A stretch of DNA of 27,003 bases from a virus. The position numbers and the translations under genes were made by a program. The notes beneath the pieces were generated by a model. The model did no database searches. It was not told the origin of the DNA and saw nothing but the letters and a program-made list of their open reading frames with translations. Positions 6,115 through 14,008 of this stretch are shown here, one piece after another (position 1 is the first letter of the stretch; the number at the start of each line of letters is the position of its first letter). The stretch covers positions 1 through 27,003 of the IMG/VR virus record IMGVR_UViG_3300047552_000377; one strand, written 5' to 3'.

Positions 6115-6171
6115 GTGGCAAAAGCCAAGGTCAGCAAGAAAGCAACCAAGAAAATGAAGAAGGGTTGCTAA
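6115..6171 (+). CDS. 18-residue Lys-rich mini-protein
   Basis: GTG 6115 opens MAKAKVSKKATKKMKKGC (GTG read as Met), eight lysines in 18 residues, with GGGAGAAGGGAGAG at 6093-6106. GTG 6106 in the same frame is an alternative start. It stops 7 bases before a terminator stem. Length, composition and position match the Lys-rich peptide at 2525-2581, which argues that both are real genes. No function is known; binding to nucleic acid is a guess from charge. Confidence 0.5.
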   Translation: MAKAKVSKKATKKMKKGC

Positions 6172-6178
6172 TCGGTTG

Positions 6179-6213
6179 CCCGGCCCTAGCTGTATTGGGG
6201 CCGGGATTATTTT
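6179..6213 (+). terminator. Rho-independent terminator T2
   Basis: CCCGGCCC (6179-6186) pairs perfectly with GGGCCGGG (6198-6205) around an 11-base loop, followed by ATTATTTT. It closes the replication operon ahead of the packaging genes. Confidence 0.8.
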
Positions 6214-6266
6214 GCCACCACGCACGGATACGATGAATTAAGTTTTTCCCCGCCATTAAATTCTAA

Positions 6267-6295
6267 TTGCGAATACTCTAATTGTCGGTTACATA
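6267..6295 (+). promoter_or_regulatory. Possible promoter for the late operon
   Basis: TTGCGA (6267-6272) and TACATA (6290-6295) are 17 bases apart; transcription would begin at or next to the terS ATG at 6303. The sequence CATATTAAAGC just before the ATG resembles TATATTGAAGCC before the ATG at 11875, and AATTAAGTTT lies 57 bases before this ATG and 56 before that one. Motif strength alone is modest. Confidence 0.4.
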
Positions 6296-6302
6296 TTAAA
6301 GC

Positions 6303-6752
6303 ATGGAAGAATTCCAAGAAGATCCACAGCCGATACTGCCAGCACACCCGCCGGTTCAGCCGGCCACGGTTACGCCCGCGCCCGCGTTTAAGTCCGAGAT
6401 TGATGAACTCATTTACGAACTGCGCCAGATAGCGTTTTACGACATTGCCGAGATGTACGACGAGCAGAACTGCCTCCTGCCGGTTCAATCCATGTGTCCA
6501 GGCATTCGCCGGGCGATAGCCAGCATTGACACTGAGGAGTTGTACGCTGGATCTGGCCATGCTAGAGAGTTAATCGGGTATACCAAAAAGGTCAAGCTGA
6601 TAGATAAAAAGGGTGCTATTGAAATTTGCCTTCGCAAGCTGGGTGCTTTCGTTGAAAAGATCGAGCAAAAGCATACACTCAAGACCATGAATGTTGATCT
6701 GTCCGGTAAAACACCCGAAGAACTCATAAGGATTTTGAATGGTTCCGATTGA
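6303..6752 (+). CDS. terS: Terminase small subunit
   Basis: A 149-residue protein whose core LRQIAFYDIAEMYDEQNCLL, then GIRRAIASIDTEELY and IGYTKKVKLIDKKGAIEIC, matches the C-terminal half of terminase small subunits of the Terminase_2 type ('LREIAF.D...df......L.....p...raIasie......G......K.kl.DK..ALe.L'). The usual N-terminal helix-turn-helix is missing and is replaced by a short Pro-rich segment, so DNA recognition may differ. A stop codon sits two codons upstream, so ATG 6303 is the earliest start. There is no Shine-Dalgarno and the gene may be leaderless. It overlaps terL by 14 bases. Confidence 0.82.
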   Translation: MEEFQEDPQPILPAHPPVQPATVTPAPAFKSEIDELIYELRQIAFYDIAEMYDEQNCLLPVQSMCPGIRRAIASIDTEELYAGSGHARELIGYTKKVKLIDKKGAIEICLRKLGAFVEKIEQKHTLKTMNVDLSGKTPEELIRILNGSD

Positions 6753-8268
6753 TATAACGGATAATCTGAAATTCAGGATCAAGACGCTGGATAGATGCGT
6801 TAATGACGCCGTTGCCCAGGAAGCGTTATTCCGTTTATGCGATTCAGACATATTGAGTTTCTTTCGGATATTGGCATGGACATATGATCCGCGCAAGACG
6901 CCATCTGATCGCCCGTTTATCCCGTTTCCGTATCAGGAGCAGTACATTTTGGACATTAACAATGACATCGAGCAGGGAAATCCATCGGTTACAGAGAAAT
7001 CACGCGATATGGGCGTAACGTGGTGTGTTCTGACGGTGTTTTTTTATCGCTGGGCGTTTAAGAGTGAGAATTTTCTTGTCGGTTCAAAGAAAGAGGACGC
7101 CGTTGATACCATTGGCGATATCGGATCGCACTTTGAACGGTTCAGGTATATGTTGTCAAAGATGCCATCATGGTTATGTGATCGTTTGGGAATTAAGGCG
7201 AAGAACTCTGGAAGCATGAGGATATGGAAGGATAACGGGGCGGCCCTGGTTGGTGAGTCAATGGCTCCGGGGTTCTCCCGGCAAGGACGGCACAACGCTA
7301 TTCTGCTCGATGAATTTGCTTTTGTTGATAAAGCCGACTTGATTTACCGCGCTTGCGGTGATTCTGCACCTTGTCGGATTGCTGTCAGCACACCGAATGG
7401 TAAGAATAATTTCTTTGCCAAGCTCCGGTTTGGTGGCAAGGTCAAGGTTTACACTCATCACTGGAAATCTCATCCGGGCAAAGGGGACGCATGGTACGAG
7501 TCGCAGAAAGGCAACAGAAGCGATAAAGACATAGCGCAGGAGTTGGATATTAACTACACCGTTAGTGCTGGCGATCCGTTTTATATCGGTTTCTCGCGTG
7601 GTATGCACGTCAAGAAGATGGAAATAAGCACGGATAAAGACCTGATCCTCGGGTTCGACTATGGGTTTACGCACCCGAATTGCACCATTCATCAGTTATC
7701 TGCCGAAGGAATACTGATAATTGTCGATAACATTTTCGGTGAGAACCAGACTATTGACGAGTTCGGTGAGCATGTTAAGTCGTATTTGAATGCTAATTGG
7801 CCGGGGTATAAGTTCGGTCGCGTATGTTACGGCGATCCTGCTGGTAATCAGCGAGGGGATAAAAGCAAGAAATCATCGGTTGAGGTGTTGGCTGATCTTG
7901 GGTTTAAGGTATTGTCCATGCCGTCCAATTCAGCATTAGGCAGTTATGCGAACAGGAAGAACATCATCGAGAAGCGGTTAAGGACGATTATCAGAGGCAT
8001 ACCGTCATTGGTAATAAACGACGTGCCGAATAATGAGATATTCGCAGAGGGATTTGAAGGTGGGTATTGTTATCCAGATGCCGATAAATACGGTGGCACG
8101 AAAGAACACCCGATACACGACGACTATTTTTCCCATCCGTTTAATTGCCTTGAGTATGTTTGTATAAACCTATTCAGGCCGGTTGAGAAGAATGAGCAGA
8201 GATATAATTCTAGGATTGTTAAGAGGGATAACGTAAGAAGGCCGGCGAACGCCGGGTTCGGGTTCTAA
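6739..8268 (+). CDS. terL: Terminase large subunit (ATPase and nuclease)
   Basis: A 509-residue packaging motor. The N-terminal ATPase shows a Walker A-like EKSRDMGVTW (about residue 86) and Walker B ILLDEF (about 188), then VSTPNGKNN as the coupling motif. The C-terminal RNase H-fold nuclease shows GFDYGFTHPNC (about 305), CYGDPAG (about 363) and a late acidic/His segment HDDYFSHPFNC (about 460), giving the expected metal-binding acids. Length is normal for the family. It acts at the portal vertex to cut and pump DNA into proheads. It overlaps terS and is followed 12 bases later by the portal gene. Confidence 0.95.
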   Translation: MVPIDITDNLKFRIKTLDRCVNDAVAQEALFRLCDSDILSFFRILAWTYDPRKTPSDRPFIPFPYQEQYILDINNDIEQGNPSVTEKSRDMGVTWCVLTVFFYRWAFKSENFLVGSKKEDAVDTIGDIGSHFERFRYMLSKMPSWLCDRLGIKAKNSGSMRIWKDNGAALVGESMAPGFSRQGRHNAILLDEFAFVDKADLIYRACGDSAPCRIAVSTPNGKNNFFAKLRFGGKVKVYTHHWKSHPGKGDAWYESQKGNRSDKDIAQELDINYTVSAGDPFYIGFSRGMHVKKMEISTDKDLILGFDYGFTHPNCTIHQLSAEGILIIVDNIFGENQTIDEFGEHVKSYLNANWPGYKFGRVCYGDPAGNQRGDKSKKSSVEVLADLGFKVLSMPSNSALGSYANRKNIIEKRLRTIIRGIPSLVINDVPNNEIFAEGFEGGYCYPDADKYGGTKEHPIHDDYFSHPFNCLEYVCINLFRPVEKNEQRYNSRIVKRDNVRRPANAGFGF

Positions 8269-8280
8269 CCGGGGGGAGAT

Positions 8281-10407
8281 ATGGAAAAAGAGATTCAGAT
8301 ACCAGTTGAACATGACTATGCCATGCGGAAACAGACGCCTGATGAGCGTGAGAAATGGGAAGCGGCCACGATCCCGGAATACCGCGTGCGTTTAAAATTG
8401 TCAGATGAGCAGAAAGAAAAATTGAAAACTCAGGTCATGCTTGAGTTCGAGGCCTTAAAAACAGAACGCCAGGAGCTTAAACTTGAGAAAGCATGGGAAG
8501 AACGTGACCGGCAATACGACGGAAGCCTAACTCCGGTTGAGAATCTGGAGTTTGCTATTGACGTGCGAGAGAGCAAAATCAAGGTTGAGGCCGTGGTCCG
8601 GGCCTGTAAGGAAGCGTTTCTGCCTGAAGGCGGGGACATTGTTGATGTCACTCCGCGTCCTGATATTGGCCGTAAAGACGGCTTTGAGATTGCCGAGCGT
8701 CAGCAGCAGTTCCTTGACTACGAGATGGATGAAAATATCAAGCCAGAGATGGCGATTGAGAAGATCTCCCGGTCAGCGGCCAAGAAGTTTGTCGGGATCG
8801 GTAAGCTGTGCTGGTCGTTTAAACAGCAGATCAGGCGTCGGGAAGAACATTGGGAAGCTAAGATGGTGCCGGTTGGCGTGTCGCAGGATGGTATGCCGGT
8901 GATGGACAATGAAGGGTTAAGGAATTTCTTGAACGCATATCCTGACGCGCCGAAGCGTTATCCTGGACAGGTTGCTGCGCTGTTGGCGGGAAAGAGCATT
9001 GATATTGTCGTGCAGTATAAAGAAATGATCGCAAATAACCCGGAGCTGAAATACGTCAAGGTCGAGGATTTCTATGTTAGGAATTGCTGTGATTATAATA
9101 AAGGACTGGCCACAGAACATTTGATCGGGGAACGTCAGCAGTATTCGTATTGGGAATTGAAGAAGATGGAAGCTGACGGCGATTTCGAGAATGTGGATAA
9201 TCTGTGGACAGATGCGGGATCTGATTCAGAGGGGAACGATCATACCACTAAGACGTATGACGTAATGGAATTCACGACATATTTAAAGCTGAACAAATCG
9301 GACGAGGAAGAAACCAAGATGAAATGCTGGTTCTCCGAGGAGAAAGAGGAATTTCTTGGAGCGATCCTGTACCCGTATTATGCGGTTGACTCTGATTATA
9401 TCGGGTTCTGGCTGGCATTGAATGATAAAGGATTCTACGGTGACGCTGAAGGATTGATGTTCGATCTGCGGGACACTCATATCGCGCAAGATGCCTTAAT
9501 ATCCCTGCTGTTGCACTCCATTTATATCCGCAACGTAATCACGCCAATCGTGAAAGAGGGTTCCGAGGTCGAAAAGATGTTTCTGGATCATCAGTTTAAG
9601 ACGGGCAAACCGTTGCCGGTGGATGATTTGACAGATGACGTGTCGAAGGCGATGTCATTCGTTCAGTGGCCGGCGATGGATACCAACGGAGCGTTGGTGA
9701 TGTTGGAGAAGATGAAGCGCATTGGTTCCGATGTCACGCGGGTATCGGATCTGGTGACTGGTGGCGAGAGTGTTATTGATCCGACTGCACCGGCGAGCAA
9801 GACGATTGCGATGTTGCAGCAGTCGGGTATCGGGATTAAGGATTACATTCGGACGTTTCTGCCGTCGTTTAATATATTCGCTGGAAATTTGTTACAGTTA
9901 TATTTCCAGATGTCCACGGAAGATCGCGGGTATCGGATTAACAAGCGGTCGCAGTCAGTTACGGGCGCGAATCCGTTCGGGAATATTAAGAGGGATGACA
10001 TGGCGGCCAGAACCGTGGTGCAGTCCAGGGCCGCAGCGTTTGCGTTCGATAAGCTGAATGAGAAGAAAGAGGCCGTTGCAGCGTATCAACTGATAACGAC
10101 GAATCCATATGCGGCCAGACAGCCGAAAGTATTGTTTAAGGCACTGAAGGTGTTCCTGGGTACGTTCGGCGGACGTTGGAAGAACCTGGGAGATGTTGAC
10201 CTGTTATCACCAGAGGATTTCGATAAACAGCAGATGCAGGTTGCTATGCAAGCGATACAGGCGTTGTTTCAGCAAGCCCAGCAGAGCCAGCAGGTGACGG
10301 GTGTTGCTCCAGATCCACGTCAGGTTATGGCAGGTGCGCCGGAAGCGGTTACGAAGGCACAGATGGTTGATTACAACCCGGCATTGGCGGAGGAACAGAA
10401 TGCGTGA
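8281..10407 (+). CDS. Portal protein, large podovirus-like type
   Basis: A 708-residue protein directly after terL with a GGGGGGAG site. The N-terminal quarter has a charged helix (KLEKAWEERDRQYDG) leading into VRACKEAFLPEGGDIVDVTP, IAERQQQFLDYEMDE and a stem-like region, as in large portals of short-tailed phages. The late part (VTGGESVIDPTAPASKTIAM, then helices) fits the portal crown, and the C-terminus is Gln/Ala-rich (IQALFQQAQQSQQ). It would form the dodecameric ring at the unique vertex through which DNA enters and leaves. Identification rests on position, size and these segments. Confidence 0.85.
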   Translation: MEKEIQIPVEHDYAMRKQTPDEREKWEAATIPEYRVRLKLSDEQKEKLKTQVMLEFEALKTERQELKLEKAWEERDRQYDGSLTPVENLEFAIDVRESKIKVEAVVRACKEAFLPEGGDIVDVTPRPDIGRKDGFEIAERQQQFLDYEMDENIKPEMAIEKISRSAAKKFVGIGKLCWSFKQQIRRREEHWEAKMVPVGVSQDGMPVMDNEGLRNFLNAYPDAPKRYPGQVAALLAGKSIDIVVQYKEMIANNPELKYVKVEDFYVRNCCDYNKGLATEHLIGERQQYSYWELKKMEADGDFENVDNLWTDAGSDSEGNDHTTKTYDVMEFTTYLKLNKSDEEETKMKCWFSEEKEEFLGAILYPYYAVDSDYIGFWLALNDKGFYGDAEGLMFDLRDTHIAQDALISLLLHSIYIRNVITPIVKEGSEVEKMFLDHQFKTGKPLPVDDLTDDVSKAMSFVQWPAMDTNGALVMLEKMKRIGSDVTRVSDLVTGGESVIDPTAPASKTIAMLQQSGIGIKDYIRTFLPSFNIFAGNLLQLYFQMSTEDRGYRINKRSQSVTGANPFGNIKRDDMAARTVVQSRAAAFAFDKLNEKKEAVAAYQLITTNPYAARQPKVLFKALKVFLGTFGGRWKNLGDVDLLSPEDFDKQQMQVAMQAIQALFQQAQQSQQVTGVAPDPRQVMAGAPEAVTKAQMVDYNPALAEEQNA

Positions 10408-10471
10408 CAGATGGTTGGTCATAAAGGTTCGTAATGTGGTTCACGTCATCCAACAATCGAGGTTAAATTAA
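10400..10471 (+). CDS. 23-residue mini-ORF after portal
   Basis: ATG 10400 overlaps the end of the portal gene by 8 bases and has GGAGGAA (10389-10395) as a strong ribosome binding site. It encodes MRDRWLVIKVRNVVHVIQQS and three more residues, and ends immediately before the next ATG. The strong site and tight fit between two genes support translation. The function is unknown, and translational coupling of the next gene is a possible role. Confidence 0.5.
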   Translation: MRDRWLVIKVRNVVHVIQQSRLN

Positions 10472-10768
10472 ATGAGCATACTATCATTCATTAAAAAAGA
10501 AAAACCCGAAGCTCCCGAGATCAGCGTAACGGCGTCCAGGGCAGCGGAGTGTATGAAACTCGAAGAGTTTAAAGAGTACCGGGAATCGTTCGATGGCATG
10601 GAGCGGAAGATTATTGACGAAATGGTAATGGATGCGGCTGGATTCTCGACACAGAACGAGTCGCTTGAACGGTTTGCTATGCGGACGCTGATTAAGCTGA
10701 CCAGGATACGGGATTTACGCGCATTATTAAGCAAGGTCCAGACGGACGCAAGAAAAGCGGAGGCATAA
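10472..10768 (+). CDS. Hypothetical helical protein (98 aa)
   Basis: A 98-residue, highly charged helical protein starting one base after the 23-residue ORF. GAGG lies about 9 bases upstream. Sequence such as LEEFKEYRESFDGMERKIID and a C-terminal KVQTDARKAEA suggest a small helical bundle. Genes of this size between portal and head genes are common in phages, but I recognise no family. Confidence 0.6.
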   Translation: MSILSFIKKEKPEAPEISVTASRAAECMKLEEFKEYRESFDGMERKIIDEMVMDAAGFSTQNESLERFAMRTLIKLTRIRDLRALLSKVQTDARKAEA

Positions 10769-10769
10769 T

Positions 10770-11810
10770 ATGATTCTGTTCCTGATACTCATGCTGTTAT
10801 GTGTTCCTGTTGAGGCCGCCCAGAAAGTAGGCACGTTCGGAGTGCCAAACTCTGAGGGACGCGCACCGCTTGAGGTGGACAGCGACAGGAAGGTTACGTT
10901 ACAGTCTGACGCCTCATTGGTGATGGATGGCCCGGTAACGGGAGATTTAATTGTCAACGGGAATATTGGAGTTAACGTATCGTCACCAACACAGCGAATT
11001 GATGTTTCAGGCACGGTTAAGGCCACGAAGTTTAAGGTGGAAGGATTCTCCAGCGATCCTGCCATATATGCAGACAACGACGCCAACACCGGCTTAGTGT
11101 TCCACGGCCCGGATGTGATTGCTCTCCATACCGGGGGTGCTGATCGTTTGGAGGTTACGGCATCCGGTAACGTAGGGATCAATACCACCGCCCCGAGATA
11201 CAGGTTAGAAGTTGATGGCGGGATTTATGCCGGTGGTACTGGCGGGAACACGATCATCGAGACAGATGGATCAATCTATTCCTATGGTGCGGCCACGGTG
11301 TATGAGGACATGAAGTTTCCCGCACAGGCTTTATCCGCCGGTGCAACTCCGGCTGATCCGTGTGCTGTTATAGGTTCTACGTTGAGAACATTGTGCTTTA
11401 ACGGTGATGCCACAACAGAGAGCATGGAACTATCCGCGCAGTTTCCGCATGAAAGACGACTTAATTCTCTTCTCCATCCTCACGTCCATTGGGGGCCGTC
11501 GAATACCAATGCCGGCAACGTGAAGTGGCAATTAGAGTATTCTTGCGCGAACATTGACGGAACATTCCCGGCCAGCTCTACAATATCCGTTATTGACGCA
11601 TCCGATACCGTGGCCCACAAGCACCAGATCGTATCATTACCGGAGATTGACACATCACTCTATGGTCAGATATCTTCCATGTGTCTGATGCGGATATTCC
11701 GTAATCCCGGCGACGGATCAGACACTTACGGATCAGATGCGGAACTGTACGAGTTCGATATTCATTACGAGATCGACACGATGGGAAGTCGAGAAGAATA
11801 TTTGAAGTAA
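10770..11810 (+). CDS. Exported fibre-like protein with jelly-roll-type C-terminus
   Basis: A 346-residue protein with a signal peptide (MILFLILMLLCVPVEA, cleavage before or after the next Ala). The N-terminal AQKVGTFGVPNS...EVDSDR module is shared with the product at 15540. Fibre-like repeats follow (GNIGVNVSSPTQRIDVSG, GNVGINTTAPRYRLEVDG, residues about 70-150), then TDGSIYSYG and a beta-rich C-terminal domain with HPHVHWGPS (about 236) and YEFDIHYEIDTMGSREEYLK at the end, resembling receptor-binding or decoration domains of phage fibres. Strong GGAGG site. An exported virion-like protein is unexpected. Whether it is in the virion is unknown. Confidence 0.7.
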   Translation: MILFLILMLLCVPVEAAQKVGTFGVPNSEGRAPLEVDSDRKVTLQSDASLVMDGPVTGDLIVNGNIGVNVSSPTQRIDVSGTVKATKFKVEGFSSDPAIYADNDANTGLVFHGPDVIALHTGGADRLEVTASGNVGINTTAPRYRLEVDGGIYAGGTGGNTIIETDGSIYSYGAATVYEDMKFPAQALSAGATPADPCAVIGSTLRTLCFNGDATTESMELSAQFPHERRLNSLLHPHVHWGPSNTNAGNVKWQLEYSCANIDGTFPASSTISVIDASDTVAHKHQIVSLPEIDTSLYGQISSMCLMRIFRNPGDGSDTYGSDAELYEFDIHYEIDTMGSREEYLK

Positions 11811-11839
11811 TTAAGTTTATCGCTGATGGATAAAATAAT

Positions 11840-11868
11840 TTGTTGACTTTAAACGATTGAATTATATT
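11840..11868 (+). promoter_or_regulatory. Possible internal promoter before 11875 gene
   Basis: TTGTTG (11840-11845) and TATATT (11863-11868) have a 17-base spacer; TTGACT overlaps at 11843 but with a 14-base spacer. The -10 ends 6 bases before ATG 11875, so the transcript would be leaderless. Layout parallels the sequence before terS. Confidence 0.4.
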
Positions 11869-11874
11869 GAAGCC

Positions 11875-12279
11875 ATGAGAATCGAATCCCAAGAAAACCT
11901 GAATAACATGATCGCAGACCGGCCAGAAGCCGTTTCGCGTGAGGAACGGTTACGGTTCGATCATGCCGCAGTTGCCAGCCAAGCCATTAAAATGATTAAC
12001 TCGATCAGGATGGATGATTTTGTCCGTCGTGTTATGACGCTCAGGATCATGGGTCCGATGATTACCGGGCATGAGCGGACACATCTTTCGATTGCTCTGG
12101 AGCTGGGGGCCACCGAGGATGATGTTATTCAGGCAGAACAGTACGGAATGAAAGTCGTTGAGGATCTCCTGCAAAAGGTTAATTCGCAGGAATTCGTGAA
12201 TAAATTTAACGCCGAGGAAAAGCTAAAACGGACGATTGAGTCCGAAATAAAACGTGGTAACTCCGCACGCTCTGCGTAA
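11875..12279 (+). CDS. Hypothetical helical head-region protein (134 aa)
   Basis: I chose ATG 11875, since the only earlier start is TTG 11857 with no ribosome binding site. ATG 11875 also lacks a Shine-Dalgarno sequence and is likely leaderless or weakly translated. The 134-residue protein is helical: LRFDHAAVASQAIKMINSIR, RVMTLRIMGPMITGHERTHL, then IALELGATEDDVIQAEQYG, and a Lys/Glu-rich C-terminus. It lies between a fibre-like gene and the scaffold gene. I do not recognise the family. Confidence 0.6.
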   Translation: MRIESQENLNNMIADRPEAVSREERLRFDHAAVASQAIKMINSIRMDDFVRRVMTLRIMGPMITGHERTHLSIALELGATEDDVIQAEQYGMKVVEDLLQKVNSQEFVNKFNAEEKLKRTIESEIKRGNSARSA

Positions 12280-12300
12280 GGAATCCATAAGGGGGAAAAC

Positions 12301-13422
12301 ATGGATTTGACACAGGTTGTTGATAACGAAGAATTAGGCAAAGCTGCCTATGCTGAAATAGAAGCGGAGAAGGAAGGCGATAAGCCAGGCGAACCGGAGG
12401 CTACCCCTGCAAAGGATGCCAAAAAGAAGCCTGAACCTGATGCGTCTGACGATGAACCGGCTGAAGGTGGGGAGAAAGACGGCGAACCCGCTGAAGGTAA
12501 AGATAAAGCTGACGATAAGCCAGCTGATAAAGCCGATGACGATAAGTCTGGCGAGGACGAGCCAGCACCAGAAGAAGGTGATCATCTGGCGGTGGATAAG
12601 AAAATCACCGAATATGCTGAAAAGCATAAGATGACCTACGCAGAAGCGAAAGAGGACATTGAAAAGACCGGGGAGATTCTTAAACAGTATAAGAATGACC
12701 CGGCTGAGATGGCCCGCGCAATGCGTAACAAGGACCGGGAGTACCATAAACTGAAAGCAGATCAGGAAAAAGCGGCCGCTAAGAAAGAGCCGTTATTCCG
12801 TCGCATGTCTGACGAACAGTTTATCGGTTGGGCCAAGGCCGAGGTTGCCAAGAAGCCCGAGTTCGTGGAGAAATTCCGCGAAAAGTTCCCTGCCCGGTCT
12901 GAGTCGATGAGCGATGAGGCTATTATTGAGGAGATCGTTGACCGCGAGTTGACGGTTTACCACGAGAAGGCCACTGAAAAGGAAAACGAGATCAAGTCAG
13001 CGGCCAGCAAACGCCGGGATGACTTGGTTGTCGCAATTCCTGAAGCTGATCGACGGTTCATTCCTGAAGTGAAAGCGTTATTGCAGAACATTAGCGATGC
13101 GGATCTGTTAAACAGTGATGACATCGTTAAAGATGCTCTGTTAATGGCGAAGGGGAAAACATACGATTCCGATATTAAAGCCGCAGAGGAACGCGGGTTT
13201 AAGAGGGCGAAGGAAGGCGCACAGATCGTTGGCGTGAAGCCGTCTGCGTCTGGTTCTGCACCTGTTAAGGGTAAGACCAGCGTAACGCTGAATGCCAAGC
13301 AGAAAGAACGCGCTGAACAGATGTTCGGTAATATGGCTGGTGTTGACGGCCCCGAGGATTGCTATAAGGCGTACCGCGAGGCGTTTGAGGATGAGTTGAA
13401 GAAAGATCCTAAATTTGTTTAA
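12301..13422 (+). CDS. Probable scaffolding protein
   Basis: A 373-residue, very charged protein two genes before the capsid gene, the usual place for a scaffold. Residues about 20-95 are a low-complexity acidic stretch rich in Asp, Glu, Ala, Pro and Lys (for example DEPAEGGEKDGEPAEGKDKA). Long helices follow (EYAEKHKMTYAEAKEDIEK, then AMRNKDREYHKLKADQEKAA), and the C-terminus is basic and helical, as expected for the part that binds the capsid protein. It would direct prohead assembly and be removed before packaging. No protease domain is visible. Confidence 0.75.
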   Translation: MDLTQVVDNEELGKAAYAEIEAEKEGDKPGEPEATPAKDAKKKPEPDASDDEPAEGGEKDGEPAEGKDKADDKPADKADDDKSGEDEPAPEEGDHLAVDKKITEYAEKHKMTYAEAKEDIEKTGEILKQYKNDPAEMARAMRNKDREYHKLKADQEKAAAKKEPLFRRMSDEQFIGWAKAEVAKKPEFVEKFREKFPARSESMSDEAIIEEIVDRELTVYHEKATEKENEIKSAASKRRDDLVVAIPEADRRFIPEVKALLQNISDADLLNSDDIVKDALLMAKGKTYDSDIKAAEERGFKRAKEGAQIVGVKPSASGSAPVKGKTSVTLNAKQKERAEQMFGNMAGVDGPEDCYKAYREAFEDELKKDPKFV

Positions 13423-13457
13423 TATCCGGTGATTCCGGTTAAAAAGGAGTTTTATTT

Positions 13458-13952
13458 ATGGCACACGAACAGAAATACGGGCCTGTTAGCCCTTATGCTA
13501 CGGAGAAGGCCGTTCCCAGACCCATTACAGTTGGCGAAACATTCCGCGCTAAATCTGGCCGGTTTGTGACGTTGAACGCGGGTTATGTTGAAGTTGCTGA
13601 TGATGGAGATACTCGTTTACACGGGTGGGCTGAAATTGGCGAGCAAGTTACTGTTGCTGGTCAGTCTGCCAATGTGATCTTGGCTGAAGGTTGCTCTGAG
13701 AGATTCCGCATTCCGATCTCAGAAGGTCAGGCTGGCGCTCCGACAACTCTGGCTACGGCCATTGCATTGCTCGGTAAAACTTGCGATCTGATTCGTGAAA
13801 CTATTGGCGGAGTGACGCTGATTCAGTGCGCGAATCTGGCCGGGTCTGGCGAAGACTGCCTTACGATTGTTAATGTTGATTTCGATAATTATAAGTGGGT
13901 CGATGTTGTGTTTACTCCGGCTAAGGTTACTGCTGGTACGGGAGTTGCGTAA
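13458..13952 (+). CDS. Probable capsid decoration or head protein
   Basis: A 164-residue, beta-rich, Gly/Ala/Val/Thr-rich protein between scaffold and capsid genes, with an AAGGAG site. It starts MAHEQKYGPVSPYATEKAVP and has GETFRAKSGRFVTLNAGYVE followed by a compact beta domain, and Cys residues in the second half. Proteins of this size and place often decorate the capsid in equal number with the capsid protein. The assignment is by position and composition only. Confidence 0.55.
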   Translation: MAHEQKYGPVSPYATEKAVPRPITVGETFRAKSGRFVTLNAGYVEVADDGDTRLHGWAEIGEQVTVAGQSANVILAEGCSERFRIPISEGQAGAPTTLATAIALLGKTCDLIRETIGGVTLIQCANLAGSGEDCLTIVNVDFDNYKWVDVVFTPAKVTAGTGVA

Positions 13953-13988
13953 TTGATGATTGGTTAAACGCTAAATGATCGGGCTACG

Positions 13989-14000
13989 GCCCATTACAAG
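13989..14000 (+). other. Hairpin with UACG tetraloop before capsid gene
   Basis: In RNA, GGGC-UACG-GCCC forms a 4-bp stem closed by a C-G pair around UACG, a known extra-stable UNCG tetraloop. It lies a few bases upstream of the AAGGAG site of the capsid gene and has no T run. It could stabilise the capsid mRNA or mark a processing site. Confidence 0.35.
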
Positions 14001-14008
14001 GAGCTTAT

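Noticed and set aside
12360-12590. Tandem repeat in the scaffold gene as a mobile or regulatory repeat
   Set aside because: The acidic Glu/Asp/Ala/Pro/Lys-rich run is low-complexity protein sequence rather than a conserved DNA repeat.
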